This document shows positions 17,534-25,701 of a stretch of DNA of 64,000 nucleotides, one piece after another. Source of the stretch: Nocardia brasiliensis ATCC 700358 (GTDB lineage Bacteria > Actinomycetota > Actinomycetes > Mycobacteriales > Mycobacteriaceae); assembly GCF_000250675.2 (NCBI RefSeq), contig NC_018681.1:1736001-1800000 (forward strand), read 5' to 3'. A model generated the notes under the pieces. The model saw only the letters and a list, made by a program, of their open reading frames with translations, made no database searches and was not told where the DNA came from. How positions within the stretch are numbered: the first letter of the stretch is position 1; the number at the start of each line of letters is the position of its first letter. The translations under genes and the position numbers were made by a program.

Positions 17534-18982
17534 TTACGGCGCTTGGAAGCCGCCGATGCGCTGCTCGAGCAGTTCGGCCAGCCGCAGCGGGGTGCGGTCC
17601 TCGAACGCCGGGCCGATGAACTGCACGCCGACCGGCAGGCCCTCGGGGGACAGGCCTGCCGGTATGGCGGTGGCGGGCAGGCTGGGCATGGTGGCCAGAC
17701 CGGCCCAGACCAGTTGGTCGAAGAAGGGGTATTCGACGCCGTCGATGTCGATCCGGCAGTCCAGCAGGTTGGGATTGTGGTCGTGCGGGAACGCGGGGGT
17801 CGGCGTGATCGGGCACAGCACGGCGTCGAATTCGGCGAAGAACTGCCGCCAGGCGTGCCGGTGGAGTTCGCGACGGTCGTTCGCCGCCATCCAGTCGCGG
17901 TGACTGAACAGCATCCCGCGCAGTCGTGACGCGTCGAGACTCTGATCGTCTGCGCGCAATCCGGCGGCGCGCATCCGCAACTGCTCCTCGGCTTCGACGG
18001 GGAAACGCGCGACGGAACCCGAGAAAAGCAACTGGGTGTAGAGCGTCGCCGCTTCGGCCAGGTCGGGCAGCAGCGCACTGTGCTGTTCGACGGCCGCACC
18101 GCCGGCGACCAGCGCAGCGGCCACCCGGTGCACAGCCGCCCGCACCGCGGACCCGGTCGGAATGAACGGATGCTCGTCGAGGACCAGGACCCGGAAGTCG
18201 CTCAGCCGCTCGTGGCGCGCCGGCGGCAGGACCAGCTTGTGCGCCACGCCGCGCGTCAGCGGATCCGGCCCGGCCATGACGTCGAGCAGCAGCGCGAGGT
18301 CGCGGGCGGTGCGTGCCATCGGACCGACGACCGCGAGGTCGAGGTCGACCGGCAAGGCCGGCGCGAGCGGCGCGACCATGCCGCGGTTCGCCACCAACCC
18401 GAGGGTCGGCTTGTGCCCGTAGACGCCGCAGAAATGTGCGGGGGTGCGCAACGAACCGGCGATGTCGGAGCCGATGGACAGCGCGCCGAAGCCGGCTGCC
18501 AGGGCCGCTGCCGATCCGCCGGAGGACCCGCCCGGCGTGCGTTCGTGATCCCACGGGTTGTTGGTGGTGCCGTAGATCTCGTTGTAGCTCTGCAGCCCTT
18601 GCAGTCCCGGCGGCACGTTGGTCTTCCCGAGCAGCACTGCACCGGCCGCCTTCAGCCGCGACACCTGCACCGCGTCCTCGGCCGGGTGGTAGTTCCGGTG
18701 TTCCGGCAGACCCCAGTTGGTAGGCAGCCCGGCGACGTTGTAGCACTCCTTGACCGTCACCGGAATGCCGAGCAGCGGCAGATCCGCGCCGCGAGCGCGT
18801 GCCTCGTCGGCATGGCGCGCGGCGTCGCGCGCACGGTCGAAGTCGGGCACGCAGATCGCGTTGATCGTCTTGTCCTCGCGTTCGATTCGGGCGATCGCCT
18901 CGTCGGTCAATTCCACCGAGGTCACTGCACCGGCGCGCAAAGCAGTCGAAAGTTCTTCGGCCGAGAGAAAGTTCCACTCCAT
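17534..18982 (-). CDS. Amidase signature family protein
   Basis: 482-residue amidase. The Ser-cisSer-Lys triad region is visible: Lys in PVTVKECYNVAG, and the Gly/Ser-rich signature TPGGSSGGSAAALAAGF containing the cis-Ser, followed by IGSDIAGSLRTPAHFCGVYG with the nucleophile Ser. It hydrolyses carboxamides to acid and ammonia; the class includes aryl-acylamidases and 6-aminohexanoate-cyclic-dimer hydrolases. The C-terminal FFDQLVWAGLATMPSLPATAIP is family-typical. The ATG at 18982 (MEWNFLSAEELS) begins where the family aligns; an upstream extension to 19150 is unlikely. It is not part of a gatCAB cluster, so transamidation is not its role. No signal peptide. Confidence 0.9.
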   Translation of the reverse strand: MEWNFLSAEELSTALRAGAVTSVELTDEAIARIEREDKTINAICVPDFDRARDAARHADEARARGADLPLLGIPVTVKECYNVAGLPTNWGLPEHRNYHPAEDAVQVSRLKAAGAVLLGKTNVPPGLQGLQSYNEIYGTTNNPWDHERTPGGSSGGSAAALAAGFGALSIGSDIAGSLRTPAHFCGVYGHKPTLGLVANRGMVAPLAPALPVDLDLAVVGPMARTARDLALLLDVMAGPDPLTRGVAHKLVLPPARHERLSDFRVLVLDEHPFIPTGSAVRAAVHRVAAALVAGGAAVEQHSALLPDLAEAATLYTQLLFSGSVARFPVEAEEQLRMRAAGLRADDQSLDASRLRGMLFSHRDWMAANDRRELHRHAWRQFFAEFDAVLCPITPTPAFPHDHNPNLLDCRIDIDGVEYPFFDQLVWAGLATMPSLPATAIPAGLSPEGLPVGVQFIGPAFEDRTPLRLAELLEQRIGGFQAP

Positions 18983-19387
18983 GCCGCCGAAGCTAAAGGT
19001 CCGCCGAGTAAGCCACGAAACAACTTTTCGCGCAATGGAAAGTCGGACGGGCCACCGCCGTCGTGCCGCCGAAGACGGATCACCCCAGGTCATGCCGTCG
19101 ATAGCGGGCCGAATCCACTGGTGCAGGGCATGTGCTGCCGCGTCGTGCAACAGGATGGAAGTCTCAATTCGCGCGCCGCACGGGCCCGCCGAGCACCACT
19201 AATCTGGGCCGCTCGCACCCGGGATCACGCAGTGCCGTGGCCCTAAAGGTGCACTTGACATCCGTTCGGATCATTCAACTCGGCGAACCGTGCCGATACA
19301 GTGAGCGCGTGGCATGGGAAACCGGGAGTTCGTGGCCGGATTTCCCACGCATCACGACGAATTCGAGTGAGTGGAAAAGGAATTGGT

Positions 19388-19861
19388 ATGAAGGCCGTTC
19401 TCGTGTGCAAGTCGAAGTACCACGGCAACACCAAGAAGGTCGCCGACGTGATCGCCGACGTGCTGCAAGCGCGGGTTGTCGATCCGGCGGACATCACTGC
19501 TGCCGACCTCTCCGCTTATGACGTGGTGGGCTTCGGTTCCGGCATTCACCTCCAGAAGTTCTATCCGGAGCTGTTGGAGTTCGTTGCGACCTTGCCGACG
19601 GGGCAGCGCGGCAAAGCATTCGTGTTCGCGTCCAGCGGTTTCAAGGATTCCGGACCGACCGCCTTCTCCGCACCTCTGGTCAAACTGTTGCAGGAGAAGG
19701 GCTTCGAGGTGATCGATACGTTCTCGAGCCGGGCGCTGGACACCTTCGCACCGTTCAAGATCTTCGGTGGTATCCGGAAGGGGCGGCCCAACGCCGCCGA
19801 TCTGGATGCTGCGCGTGAATTCGCCGCCGGACTGCGCGCGCGCCACGGCACCATTTCCTGA
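19388..19861 (+). CDS. Flavodoxin-like protein
   Basis: 157-residue protein with a flavodoxin fold. The FMN phosphate loop reads VCKSKYHGNTKKVADVIA (residues 6-23), the second loop VVGFGSGIHLQKFYPELLEF, and the third FVFASSGFKDSGPTAFSAP. It should carry electrons or act as an NAD(P)H-dependent reductase. The ATG at 19388 has AAGGA eight bases upstream. It is convergent with the flavoprotein gene at 19939, separated by a long hairpin. The redox partner is not evident, although the neighbouring FAD oxidoreductase is a candidate. Confidence 0.85.
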   Translation: MKAVLVCKSKYHGNTKKVADVIADVLQARVVDPADITAADLSAYDVVGFGSGIHLQKFYPELLEFVATLPTGQRGKAFVFASSGFKDSGPTAFSAPLVKLLQEKGFEVIDTFSSRALDTFAPFKIFGGIRKGRPNAADLDAAREFAAGLRARHGTIS

Positions 19862-19868
19862 CCCTCGG

Positions 19869-19912
19869 CTGACCCGCCGAGAATCGCCGATCCTGCGTGC
19901 CCGGCGGGTCAG
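19869..19912. terminator. Hairpin between convergent genes
   Basis: Arms CTGACCCGCCG and CGGCGGGTCAG enclose a 22-base loop between the convergent flavodoxin and FAD-oxidoreductase genes. It probably terminates in both directions. Confidence 0.5.
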
Positions 19913-19938
19913 GGTATTCGCGAATCCGACTCGGCTCG

Positions 19939-21072
19939 CTATCGGCCGATCGGCCAGGACCAGCTGTAGCGCAGCGGCCCGAAGTGACCGAAACCCAATG
20001 TGGCGCTGCAGATCTGTTCCTTTATGGTGGCGGCCACGCGACCGGTCAGCACCGGGCGGCGCGGTCGGTCGGCCAGATCTGACGTCTGGATCAGGGCATT
20101 GTGGCGGCCCAGGCTCATCGCCTGGCCGACGTATTTGCGGCGCACCGGTTTCGGTTCGCGGCCGGCGATCAGCGCCAGCACGGTGTCGGCGGCGTGCACG
20201 CCGGTCGGATTGGCGGCCTGGGCGCTCATCCGCAGCGGTTGTGCCGCGAAAGCACAGCCGTCACCGGCGCCGACGATGGTCGAAGCGCTGGTGCTGACGA
20301 GGGTTTCGGTAACCTGCAGGGCACCGGTGGCCGTGGTGGCCAGCCCACTGCCCGCGGCCAGCTCCGGTGCCTGGAAAGCCGTTGTCACCAGGGTGAGTTC
20401 GCTGCCGAGGTGACGGCCGTCGTCGAGGACGAGTTTGTCGGTGAAGATCTCGACCACCCGGGTGTTTTCGATGACGAGCACACCGGCCTCGCGGAAGTAT
20501 CGCCGTAACCGGTTCTGCGCGTGGGTATTCAGTGTGGCACCCAGCGAGCCGGAGCTGATCAGCCGCACCGCGAAGCGATCCAGTTCGTTGAGTTCGGCCG
20601 CGGTTTCGATACCGGTCAGCCCGCCGCCGACCACCGTGACGGTCGCACCGTCCGGCAGGGTGTCCAATCGTTGCCGGGCCGCGACCGCATCCTCCCAAGT
20701 GGACACCGACACAGCCGATTCGGCGGCACCGGAGATCCCGGTGCGGCCCGCGCGGCTGCCCACGGCATAGACCAGGTAGTCGTATTCGAGAGTCCCTGAA
20801 TCGAGCAATTCGACCCTACGGGCCTGCGCATCGATGACTCCGGCGGTGTCGTGCCGGAATTCGACCGTTTCGGGCAGATGGTTGCGCATCGGCGACACCG
20901 CAGCATGATTACCCGCGACGTACTGGTGCAATCTGATCCGCTCGACGAATTCTGCCCGCGGATTGACCAGCGTCACCGCGGTATTCGCCCGGGCCAGCCG
21001 GGTGGCGGCCGCGACACCCGCGTAGCCTCCGCCGAGCACGACCACCTTCGCCTGTTTCGACGAAACCCTCAT
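19939..21072 (-). CDS. NAD(P)/FAD-dependent oxidoreductase (NDH-2/AIF-like)
   Basis: 377-residue flavoprotein with two dinucleotide-binding motifs: KVVVLGGGYAGVAAATRLAR at the N-terminus for FAD, and VTVVGGGLTGIETAAEL near residue 155 for NAD(P)H. The third conserved segment TIVGAGDGCAF (near 265) is the FAD ribityl-binding Asp motif. This layout fits type II NADH dehydrogenases and AIF-like reductases. No C-terminal membrane anchor is obvious, so the quinone connection is uncertain. Of the starts GTG 21078 and ATG 21072, the ATG is preferred because GGAGGGG lies eight bases upstream of it. Confidence 0.85.
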   Translation of the reverse strand: MRVSSKQAKVVVLGGGYAGVAAATRLARANTAVTLVNPRAEFVERIRLHQYVAGNHAAVSPMRNHLPETVEFRHDTAGVIDAQARRVELLDSGTLEYDYLVYAVGSRAGRTGISGAAESAVSVSTWEDAVAARQRLDTLPDGATVTVVGGGLTGIETAAELNELDRFAVRLISSGSLGATLNTHAQNRLRRYFREAGVLVIENTRVVEIFTDKLVLDDGRHLGSELTLVTTAFQAPELAAGSGLATTATGALQVTETLVSTSASTIVGAGDGCAFAAQPLRMSAQAANPTGVHAADTVLALIAGREPKPVRRKYVGQAMSLGRHNALIQTSDLADRPRRPVLTGRVAATIKEQICSATLGFGHFGPLRYSWSWPIGR

Positions 21073-21404
21073 CACCACAACCCCTCCGTTGAACCAACCC
21101 GTGGCCGGACGGCGCCGTCACGGCCGCAACCGATGTTAGTTGCTGAGTGGCGCGGGTCCGGTAGTGGTGAGGTGCACCCCCGGGATGGGCGGGACGTACT
21201 CGTGTGCTGGCCGGAATTGTTGATTCGGCGAGCTCGGATTACTTCTCGCGCAGTGCGGTAACACGGTCTGGTCGGCGGAGTTGAGACAGCAGCTTCGTCG
21301 GCTCCCTGCCCGGTACACGCTGGCTCGGGCACTGGTGCGATCCAGCGTGCCGGTCAGGGGCGGCTCAGCTGGGGCAAACCTGGTGGCCTGCACCGAATTG
21401 CCGG
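21073..21404. other. Intergenic stretch without recognised gene
   Basis: About 330 bases between two minus-strand genes. It holds the ribosome site of the flavoprotein and a short palindrome GACGGCGCCGTC at 21108-21119. Open frames here have no ribosome site or recognisable protein content. Confidence 0.5.
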
Positions 21405-22082
21405 TCAGGTCGATATCTGCTTCACGTCGCTGATCAGCCATCGGCTGTCGGGTTGCTCTTCGGCGGTGACGACCATGGCGGTGAGGGAGACGGATTGTTC
21501 GGCCGCCGAGTCGTTCGTCGTCGCCAGCTTGACGTAGCCGACGCCGAGTGCGTTGCCGCCGGTGATGGCGCGCAGGCCGCAGTTGAAGTCCAAGACCTGG
21601 CTACGGCGATTGGTGGCCAGCAAGTATTCCCGAGTCGCATGTTGCGTGTCGATCAGGTGCTTGCGGTGCGCTCCGGTACTCGAATCTATTGCGCCGGTAA
21701 AGTATTCGTCCAGTGAATGCGGTGCATAGGTGGAGATGTGGTTCATGTAATTGTGAATCGCATGAAGCGCGGCGATATGGCGACTGCCGATACGTGATAT
21801 CTCGGGCGCGAGATCGGCTGCGGGGGCGGCCCTCGTCGTGAGGGTGCTGGACGTCGTCGGCGTCGGGCTGGTGGAAGCAAGGCCGGGAACCGCGGCGGAG
21901 GAGACGTTTTCACTGTTCCGGCCCTGTAGCAGGGCGCCGATCCCGATGGCGCCCAGGGGCAGAGCGCCGGCGAGGGCCGCGATTTTTCGCCGGGACACGG
22001 TTTTCCTGATCGGCCGTGCGTCCGGGAACGGCGGAGGCTCTGCCGGTCGAAAGGACAGCGATTCATCTTCGGATGGAGTCAC
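21405..22082 (-). CDS. Single-pass membrane protein resembling Mce-associated proteins
   Basis: 225-residue protein: a cytoplasmic Pro-rich N-terminus, one membrane helix (IAALAGALPLGAIGIGALL, about 34-52), a Ser/Thr/Pro linker and an outer domain of about 130 residues. That domain ends QPDSRWLISDVKQIST, like the C-termini of Mce-associated NTF2-like proteins. It contains one Cys. The GTG start at 22082 follows GAGGAT. No mce operon is present in the window, so the resemblance is structural only. The function is unknown; envelope localisation is likely. Confidence 0.65.
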   Translation of the reverse strand: MTPSEDESLSFRPAEPPPFPDARPIRKTVSRRKIAALAGALPLGAIGIGALLQGRNSENVSSAAVPGLASTSPTPTTSSTLTTRAAPAADLAPEISRIGSRHIAALHAIHNYMNHISTYAPHSLDEYFTGAIDSSTGAHRKHLIDTQHATREYLLATNRRSQVLDFNCGLRAITGGNALGVGYVKLATTNDSAAEQSVSLTAMVVTAEEQPDSRWLISDVKQIST

Positions 22083-22271
22083 GATGATCCTCGGGTTGGA
22101 CGGCGTGATGGGGGACTGGCGAGAGCGGCCGACGCAAGATGCTACCGAGAGCGCCGTGATTCAGCGGCGGATTCGCGGGGACAGATCCGGCATGCCGGAA
22201 TTGAACGAAATGTGATTACTGCGAAAGTCGCGTGCTTTATTGAGCCGCAGTCGCTTTGAGGTCGTAAACCA

Positions 22272-23414
22272 TTACCGGTTGGCTGTTTCGCGCGGGGCGA
22301 TCCGGCTGGTGCGGCCGACCGCGCGGGCCACCGTGTTGCGCAGCACGAGCCCTGGCCGGGTGCGGGGCACCATGAGCCGGGAGACCAGGCCGACGCGTCG
22401 TTGCCGTGGGCCTACTTCACGGCGCAGTCGCGATTCGTAGGCGGCGAAGGCTCGGGCGTGGTCATCGGGATGGGCGGCGAGCTCGTCCGCGAGGGCGTAC
22501 GCGCCCGTCATCGCCATGCTGGATCCGTCGCCCAGCAGGGCTGTCGCCGCCGCCGCGTCCCCGAGCAGGACGACCCGCCCGCGGGACCACGAAGGCATCC
22601 GGACGGTGGTCAGGGGGTCGAAGTACGGAGCCGGGTGGTCGAGGTACGCCGCTACGAATTCCGGTGCCCGCCAACACATGTCGGCGTAGACGTCGGCCAC
22701 GATCTGCTTGTGCAGTGCGATGTTCTTGCGGGCGTGGGGTGCCGGGGGTGCGGCCCGGAAAGTGAAGATCGCGAGCGGCGTGGTTCGTGACGGGTGCACG
22801 ACCAGCATCCGGTTCGGCACGGTCAGCATCGTCATCTCGGTCGGGTCCTCGATGGCGTCGGGTGCCAGCGGGACGGTCGCGCCGTACAGACCCAGATCGC
22901 GCACGAACTGCCGCTCGGGTCCGAATACCAGTCTCCTTACCGTGGAGTGCATCCCGTCCGCACCGACCACGAGGTCGAAACGTCGTGGCGCGGACCGCCG
23001 GAAGGTGACATCGACGCCGCCGCCGTCCTGGTCGAGGGCGGTGACCGTGTCGTCGAACAAGAACTCGGCCTCGGGTCGCGCCGACCGGTGGAGCACCGCG
23101 GACAGGTCGGCTCGGGTCACCTCGACCGTCGGGGCCTCGTCCGAGGTGAGCGGAAGCTGCAGGATTCGCCTGCCGTCGGGGTCGAGCAGGGTCAGCGACC
23201 GGTTGCGCGTGGCGAGTTCCCGCAGCTGCGGGAGGATGCCCATACGTTCGGCGACCGGGATCGCGGGCCCCTGCACGACGACCGCGCTACCGCCGGAGCG
23301 CAACTGCGGGGCCTGTTCGACGACCGTCGGCCGAAATCCATGCTGGGAGAGCCGGTATGCGAGTGCGGGCCCCGCGATTCCGGCACCGACTATCAGCACT
23401 TCGCGCTTCTTCAT
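22272..23414 (-). CDS. FAD-dependent monooxygenase (aromatic hydroxylase type)
   Basis: 380-residue group A flavin monooxygenase. The FAD motif EVLIVGAGIAGPALAYRLS is at the N-terminus, the NADPH/FAD motif DLVVGADGMHSTVR near residue 150, and the second FAD motif GRVVLLGDAAAATALLGDG near 285. Enzymes of this class hydroxylate aromatic compounds or polyketides. The ATG at 23414 follows AGAGG. It is divergent from an ArsR-type regulator, with two identical-type palindromes between them, so it is very probably repressed by that regulator. Substrate unknown; detoxification of an aromatic compound is a reasonable guess. Confidence 0.9.
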   Translation of the reverse strand: MKKREVLIVGAGIAGPALAYRLSQHGFRPTVVEQAPQLRSGGSAVVVQGPAIPVAERMGILPQLRELATRNRSLTLLDPDGRRILQLPLTSDEAPTVEVTRADLSAVLHRSARPEAEFLFDDTVTALDQDGGGVDVTFRRSAPRRFDLVVGADGMHSTVRRLVFGPERQFVRDLGLYGATVPLAPDAIEDPTEMTMLTVPNRMLVVHPSRTTPLAIFTFRAAPPAPHARKNIALHKQIVADVYADMCWRAPEFVAAYLDHPAPYFDPLTTVRMPSWSRGRVVLLGDAAAATALLGDGSSMAMTGAYALADELAAHPDDHARAFAAYESRLRREVGPRQRRVGLVSRLMVPRTRPGLVLRNTVARAVGRTSRIAPRETANR

Positions 23415-23497
23415 GACGATGACCTCTCGGAGTGTCGATGACCCGGTCCCCGGCGGGTATTGGGCCGGGTCTCGGCGGCACAGCGCAACCGGGTCAA

Positions 23498-23517
23498 GGT
23501 ACGATCAATTTCGTACC
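23498..23517. promoter_or_regulatory. Operator 1 of the monooxygenase/ArsR pair
   Basis: GGTACGA and TCGTACC separated by six bases; the match extends to nine bases on each side (AAGGTACGA). It lies nearer the monooxygenase gene. Confidence 0.7.
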
Positions 23518-23536
23518 TTAGTGAACACCCCGTTGG

Positions 23537-23556
23537 GGTACGATGCAAGTCGTACC
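23537..23556. promoter_or_regulatory. Operator 2 of the monooxygenase/ArsR pair
   Basis: Same seven-base arms GGTACGA and TCGTACC with a six-base spacer, 39 bases from operator 1 and just upstream of the regulator's ribosome site. Repetition of an identical palindrome in one divergent region is strong evidence for the adjacent HTH protein binding here. Confidence 0.7.
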
Positions 23557-23571
23557 TGAAGGGAGGGATTC

Positions 23572-23910
23572 GTGGTCGCGAAGAACCGGGTCGGGCCGGA
23601 AGCCGATGCGCTGGATCTGGGTGCGGTGTTGCGCGCCCTCGCCGACGAGCACCGTCGTGCGGTGATGACGGAGTTGGCCGCAGACCGCAGTGACAGCGAA
23701 CGGGGCTGCAACTCGTTCGATCTTCCGATCTCGAAACAAACCCAGACCCACCACTTCCGGGTCCTGCGCGAGGCGGGCCTCATCGACGAGATCGACTACG
23801 GCAACCGCAAGGGCATCCGCCTACGCCGCGCGGACATCGAGAAGAGGTTTCCCGGGCTGCTCGCACTCCTGAAAGCGGAGTCCCGAGGTGGAACGACAGG
23901 CGTGCGCTGA
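23572..23910 (+). CDS. ArsR-type winged-helix transcriptional regulator
   Basis: 112-residue single-domain regulator. AVLRALADEHRRAVMTELA is the ArsR-family helix 1-2 signature, and DLPISKQTQTHHFRVLREAG is the recognition helix with the conserved His-Phe-x-x-Leu. GNRKGIRLRRADIEKRFPG forms the wing. The metal-binding ELCVCDL box is absent, so it probably senses an organic ligand. The GTG at 23572 follows GGGAGGG. It is divergent from the monooxygenase with two twin operators between them. It ends three bases before the convergent SnoaL gene. Confidence 0.9.
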   Translation: MVAKNRVGPEADALDLGAVLRALADEHRRAVMTELAADRSDSERGCNSFDLPISKQTQTHHFRVLREAGLIDEIDYGNRKGIRLRRADIEKRFPGLLALLKAESRGGTTGVR

Positions 23911-23913
23911 ACG

Positions 23914-24306
23914 TCAGCGGGCGCTGCCGAGGTTTCGGTCCGCTTCGGAGCCGTGGAGCATCAGCGTGGTTTCCTCGATGCGGCTGAAGCGCCCGTCGGG
24001 CGCGAACTCGCCGAAAACGTAGACCTCCGTGCGAACGGTCGATCCGTCCGTCTTGGTGATCTCGACGGTGTGGCGATCGGCGTAGCGGGCGCCGTCGTAT
24101 AGCTCGTCATGGACCTCGACAGATCCGGTGGCCACGATCGTGCGCAGGTGGGCGATGTGCTCGACAAACCCCTCGCGGTCGGCCCACTCGCCGTCGGTAC
24201 GTTGACGGTAGTCGGGGGCGAAGTGCCGGTCGGTGGCCTCGTGCAGGTCGAGGTCGGGGGTGAACAGCAGGTCGGTGAGGGCGGTACGGATATCGGTCTG
24301 GCTCAT
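23914..24306 (-). CDS. SnoaL-like / NTF2-fold protein
   Basis: 130-residue single-domain protein of the nuclear transport factor 2 superfamily: LTDLLFTPDLDLHEATDRHFAP, then YRQRTDGEWADREGFVEHIAHLR and a C-terminal sheet ending FSRIEETTLML. Such proteins isomerise, cyclise or bind small hydrophobic molecules. The ATG at 24306 has AAAGGA upstream. It is divergent from a MarR regulator, with two TGCGTGCG-type palindromes between, which makes it the likely regulated target. Substrate unknown. Confidence 0.8.
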   Translation of the reverse strand: MSQTDIRTALTDLLFTPDLDLHEATDRHFAPDYRQRTDGEWADREGFVEHIAHLRTIVATGSVEVHDELYDGARYADRHTVEITKTDGSTVRTEVYVFGEFAPDGRFSRIEETTLMLHGSEADRNLGSAR

Positions 24307-24335
24307 GGGGAGTCCTTTCACGACTACAGGCGATA

Positions 24336-24354
24336 TGCGTGCGCCGCGCACGCA
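24336..24354. promoter_or_regulatory. MarR operator 1 (candidate)
   Basis: Perfect palindrome with eight-base arms TGCGTGCG and CGCACGCA separated by three bases, upstream of the SnoaL gene. Confidence 0.6.
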
Positions 24355-24376
24355 CTGCAACGAAACTAGCACATGT

Positions 24377-24395
24377 TGCGTGCGTGGCGCACGGT
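24377..24395. promoter_or_regulatory. MarR operator 2 (candidate) overlapping marR promoter
   Basis: Second copy with arms TGCGTGCG and CGCACGGT (six of eight bases symmetric) 41 bases from the first. Its right end touches TAGTCT (24395-24400), a -10-like hexamer six bases before the ATG at 24407, so binding should block the regulator's own promoter. Confidence 0.55.
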
Positions 24396-24406
24396 AGTCT
24401 GTGGCA

Positions 24407-24850
24407 ATGCAGAACGAGGTAGGAGGCGAGATCGCCGACGCGCTGGGTGTGTTGCTCAGGCGCGCTACGCGAGTCCAGCTGTACAAGAGGCTGACCGCCG
24501 ACATGGGTGAAGCGCTGGACGAATGGACCTACCCGGTCTTGAGCGCGGTGGCCAGGATCGGCCCTCGCAGCGCAGCCGACCTGGCCTCGGAGGTGGGGCT
24601 CGATCGCTCCGGTGTCACGCGCCGCGCCTCCAGGCTGGAACAGGCCGGGCTGCTCCGCCGTGAACCCGACCCCGTCGACCGCCGCGCGACCCTGCTGGTC
24701 CTCACTCGGCAGGGTGAACGTGCGGTAGACGAACTACGTCGCCGTCTGGCCGCGCATATCACGGCAAGTCTCACGGCCTGGCCGCCGGGTGAAGCCGAGG
24801 CATTCGCTCGCGGCCTCAGCCGGTTCATCACCGAAGGTCCCTTCGAGTGA
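24407..24850 (+). CDS. MarR family transcriptional regulator
   Basis: 147-residue winged-helix regulator. LSAVARIGPRSAADLASEVGLDRSGVTRRASRLEQAGLL is the MarR helix-turn-helix (split here over residues 46-83), followed by the wing with DRRATLLVLTRQGERAV. I choose the ATG at 24407 rather than the GTG at 24401, because no ribosome site exists and TAGTCT lies six bases upstream, the spacing of a leaderless transcript. It is divergent from the SnoaL gene across two palindromes and probably represses both. Confidence 0.85.
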   Translation: MQNEVGGEIADALGVLLRRATRVQLYKRLTADMGEALDEWTYPVLSAVARIGPRSAADLASEVGLDRSGVTRRASRLEQAGLLRREPDPVDRRATLLVLTRQGERAVDELRRRLAAHITASLTAWPPGEAEAFARGLSRFITEGPFE

Positions 24851-25352
24851 GTCGTCGAGCAGCGGGTGTGGCCGGCTCGCCAGTCCTGGCGGCGGGTTTC
24901 GGGCAGCGCTTATCGACTACTTCGGGTGGCGTTTAATTGAAGCTGTATTCGACGATAGAATGCTTGCATTCAATGTTTTCGGAAATCCGAATCGTCGACA
25001 GGTTCTGGAGTACCTTCAGTGCTGACCTGAGGGTGGGCGGTATAGATCCGGATGTTTGATTCTGGGCGTAACGCGAAGGCTCTCTTGACGGCAGATATCA
25101 ATTACCGATCGAGGTCGATGTCGAGCGGTTGCCGATCGAGTGTCATCTCCAGTGAGAACCTCAGCGGCACTTGCTGTTACGGCGGCGGTGAACCGGTCCT
25201 GAAATAGGCCAACGAGCAGCAGCTGCGCGATCCCGCCGTGTCAGCCGGTTCCTTGCCCGGATGGGCTATGGGCAACACAATTCGGGGCGTGCGGCGCAAT
25301 TGTGCATCCTCGTAGGCTCAGGCCGTTACCATCACTATTTCGAGGAGAATCA
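24851..25352. other. Gene-poor, lower-GC stretch
   Basis: About 500 bases with noticeably more A and T than the surroundings. The only protein-like signal is the short ArsR-like fragment at 24960-25025. GAATGC and GCATTC form a 14-base palindrome at 24958-24971. No other gene was recognised. Confidence 0.5.
24960..25025 (+). pseudogene. Possible remnant of an ArsR-type HTH gene
   Basis: A 21-codon fragment from the ATG at 24960 reads MLAFNVFGNPNRRQVLEYL, then Gln-Cys and a stop. It resembles helix 1-2 of ArsR regulators (xFKALGNPTRRxILELL). Nothing recognisable follows the stop, so it may be a decayed remnant, or coincidence. Confidence 0.3.
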
Positions 25353-25577
25353 ATGCCCCGATCCCGATTTGCTGCCCGTGGAATTCTGCTCGGCGGTCTC
25401 GTCGGCGCTACCGTTCTGATGTGCGGTGGCCCTGCGGCTGCGGACTCGATTCCGCTGGAGACGCCCGCCGTGCTACCGCAAGCAGAAGTAGTCGTCGGTG
25501 GGTGCTACCCGGACAGCACGACCATATTGGCCTGCTTCCTCAGCAGCCTGTCGGCGAGGACGCCCTCGGTCCCTTAG
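25353..25577 (+). CDS. Small secreted protein, unknown function
   Basis: 74-residue protein with a signal peptide: MPRSRFAARG, then a Gly/Leu/Val core, with likely cleavage at GPAAAD near residue 31. The mature part has only about 43 residues with two Cys (GGCYPD and LACFLS), probably one disulfide. The ATG at 25353 has AGGAGAA five bases upstream, which supports real translation. No family recognised; such small exported proteins are common in Nocardia-like genomes. Confidence 0.65.
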   Translation: MPRSRFAARGILLGGLVGATVLMCGGPAAADSIPLETPAVLPQAEVVVGGCYPDSTTILACFLSSLSARTPSVP

Positions 25578-25663
25578 CAACGAAAAGGGCCGAGGCGCTG
25601 AGCTTTTGGCGGCCGGCCTGCCGGATCCAGGTCGGCTGAACAGACGTGGCCAAGCTTCCAGTT

Positions 25664-25682
25664 CTAGCTTAGGCTTACCTAA
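25664..25682. promoter_or_regulatory. Iron box (IdeR/DtxR-type)
   Basis: CTAGCTTAGGCTTACCTAA matches 16 of 19 positions of the DtxR/IdeR consensus TWAGGTTAGSCTAACCTWA. It lies 20 bases before the start of the VOC protein gene, so iron-loaded IdeR would probably repress that gene. Confidence 0.6.
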
Positions 25683-25701
25683 GCGCATGACGAGGAGGGG
25701 C

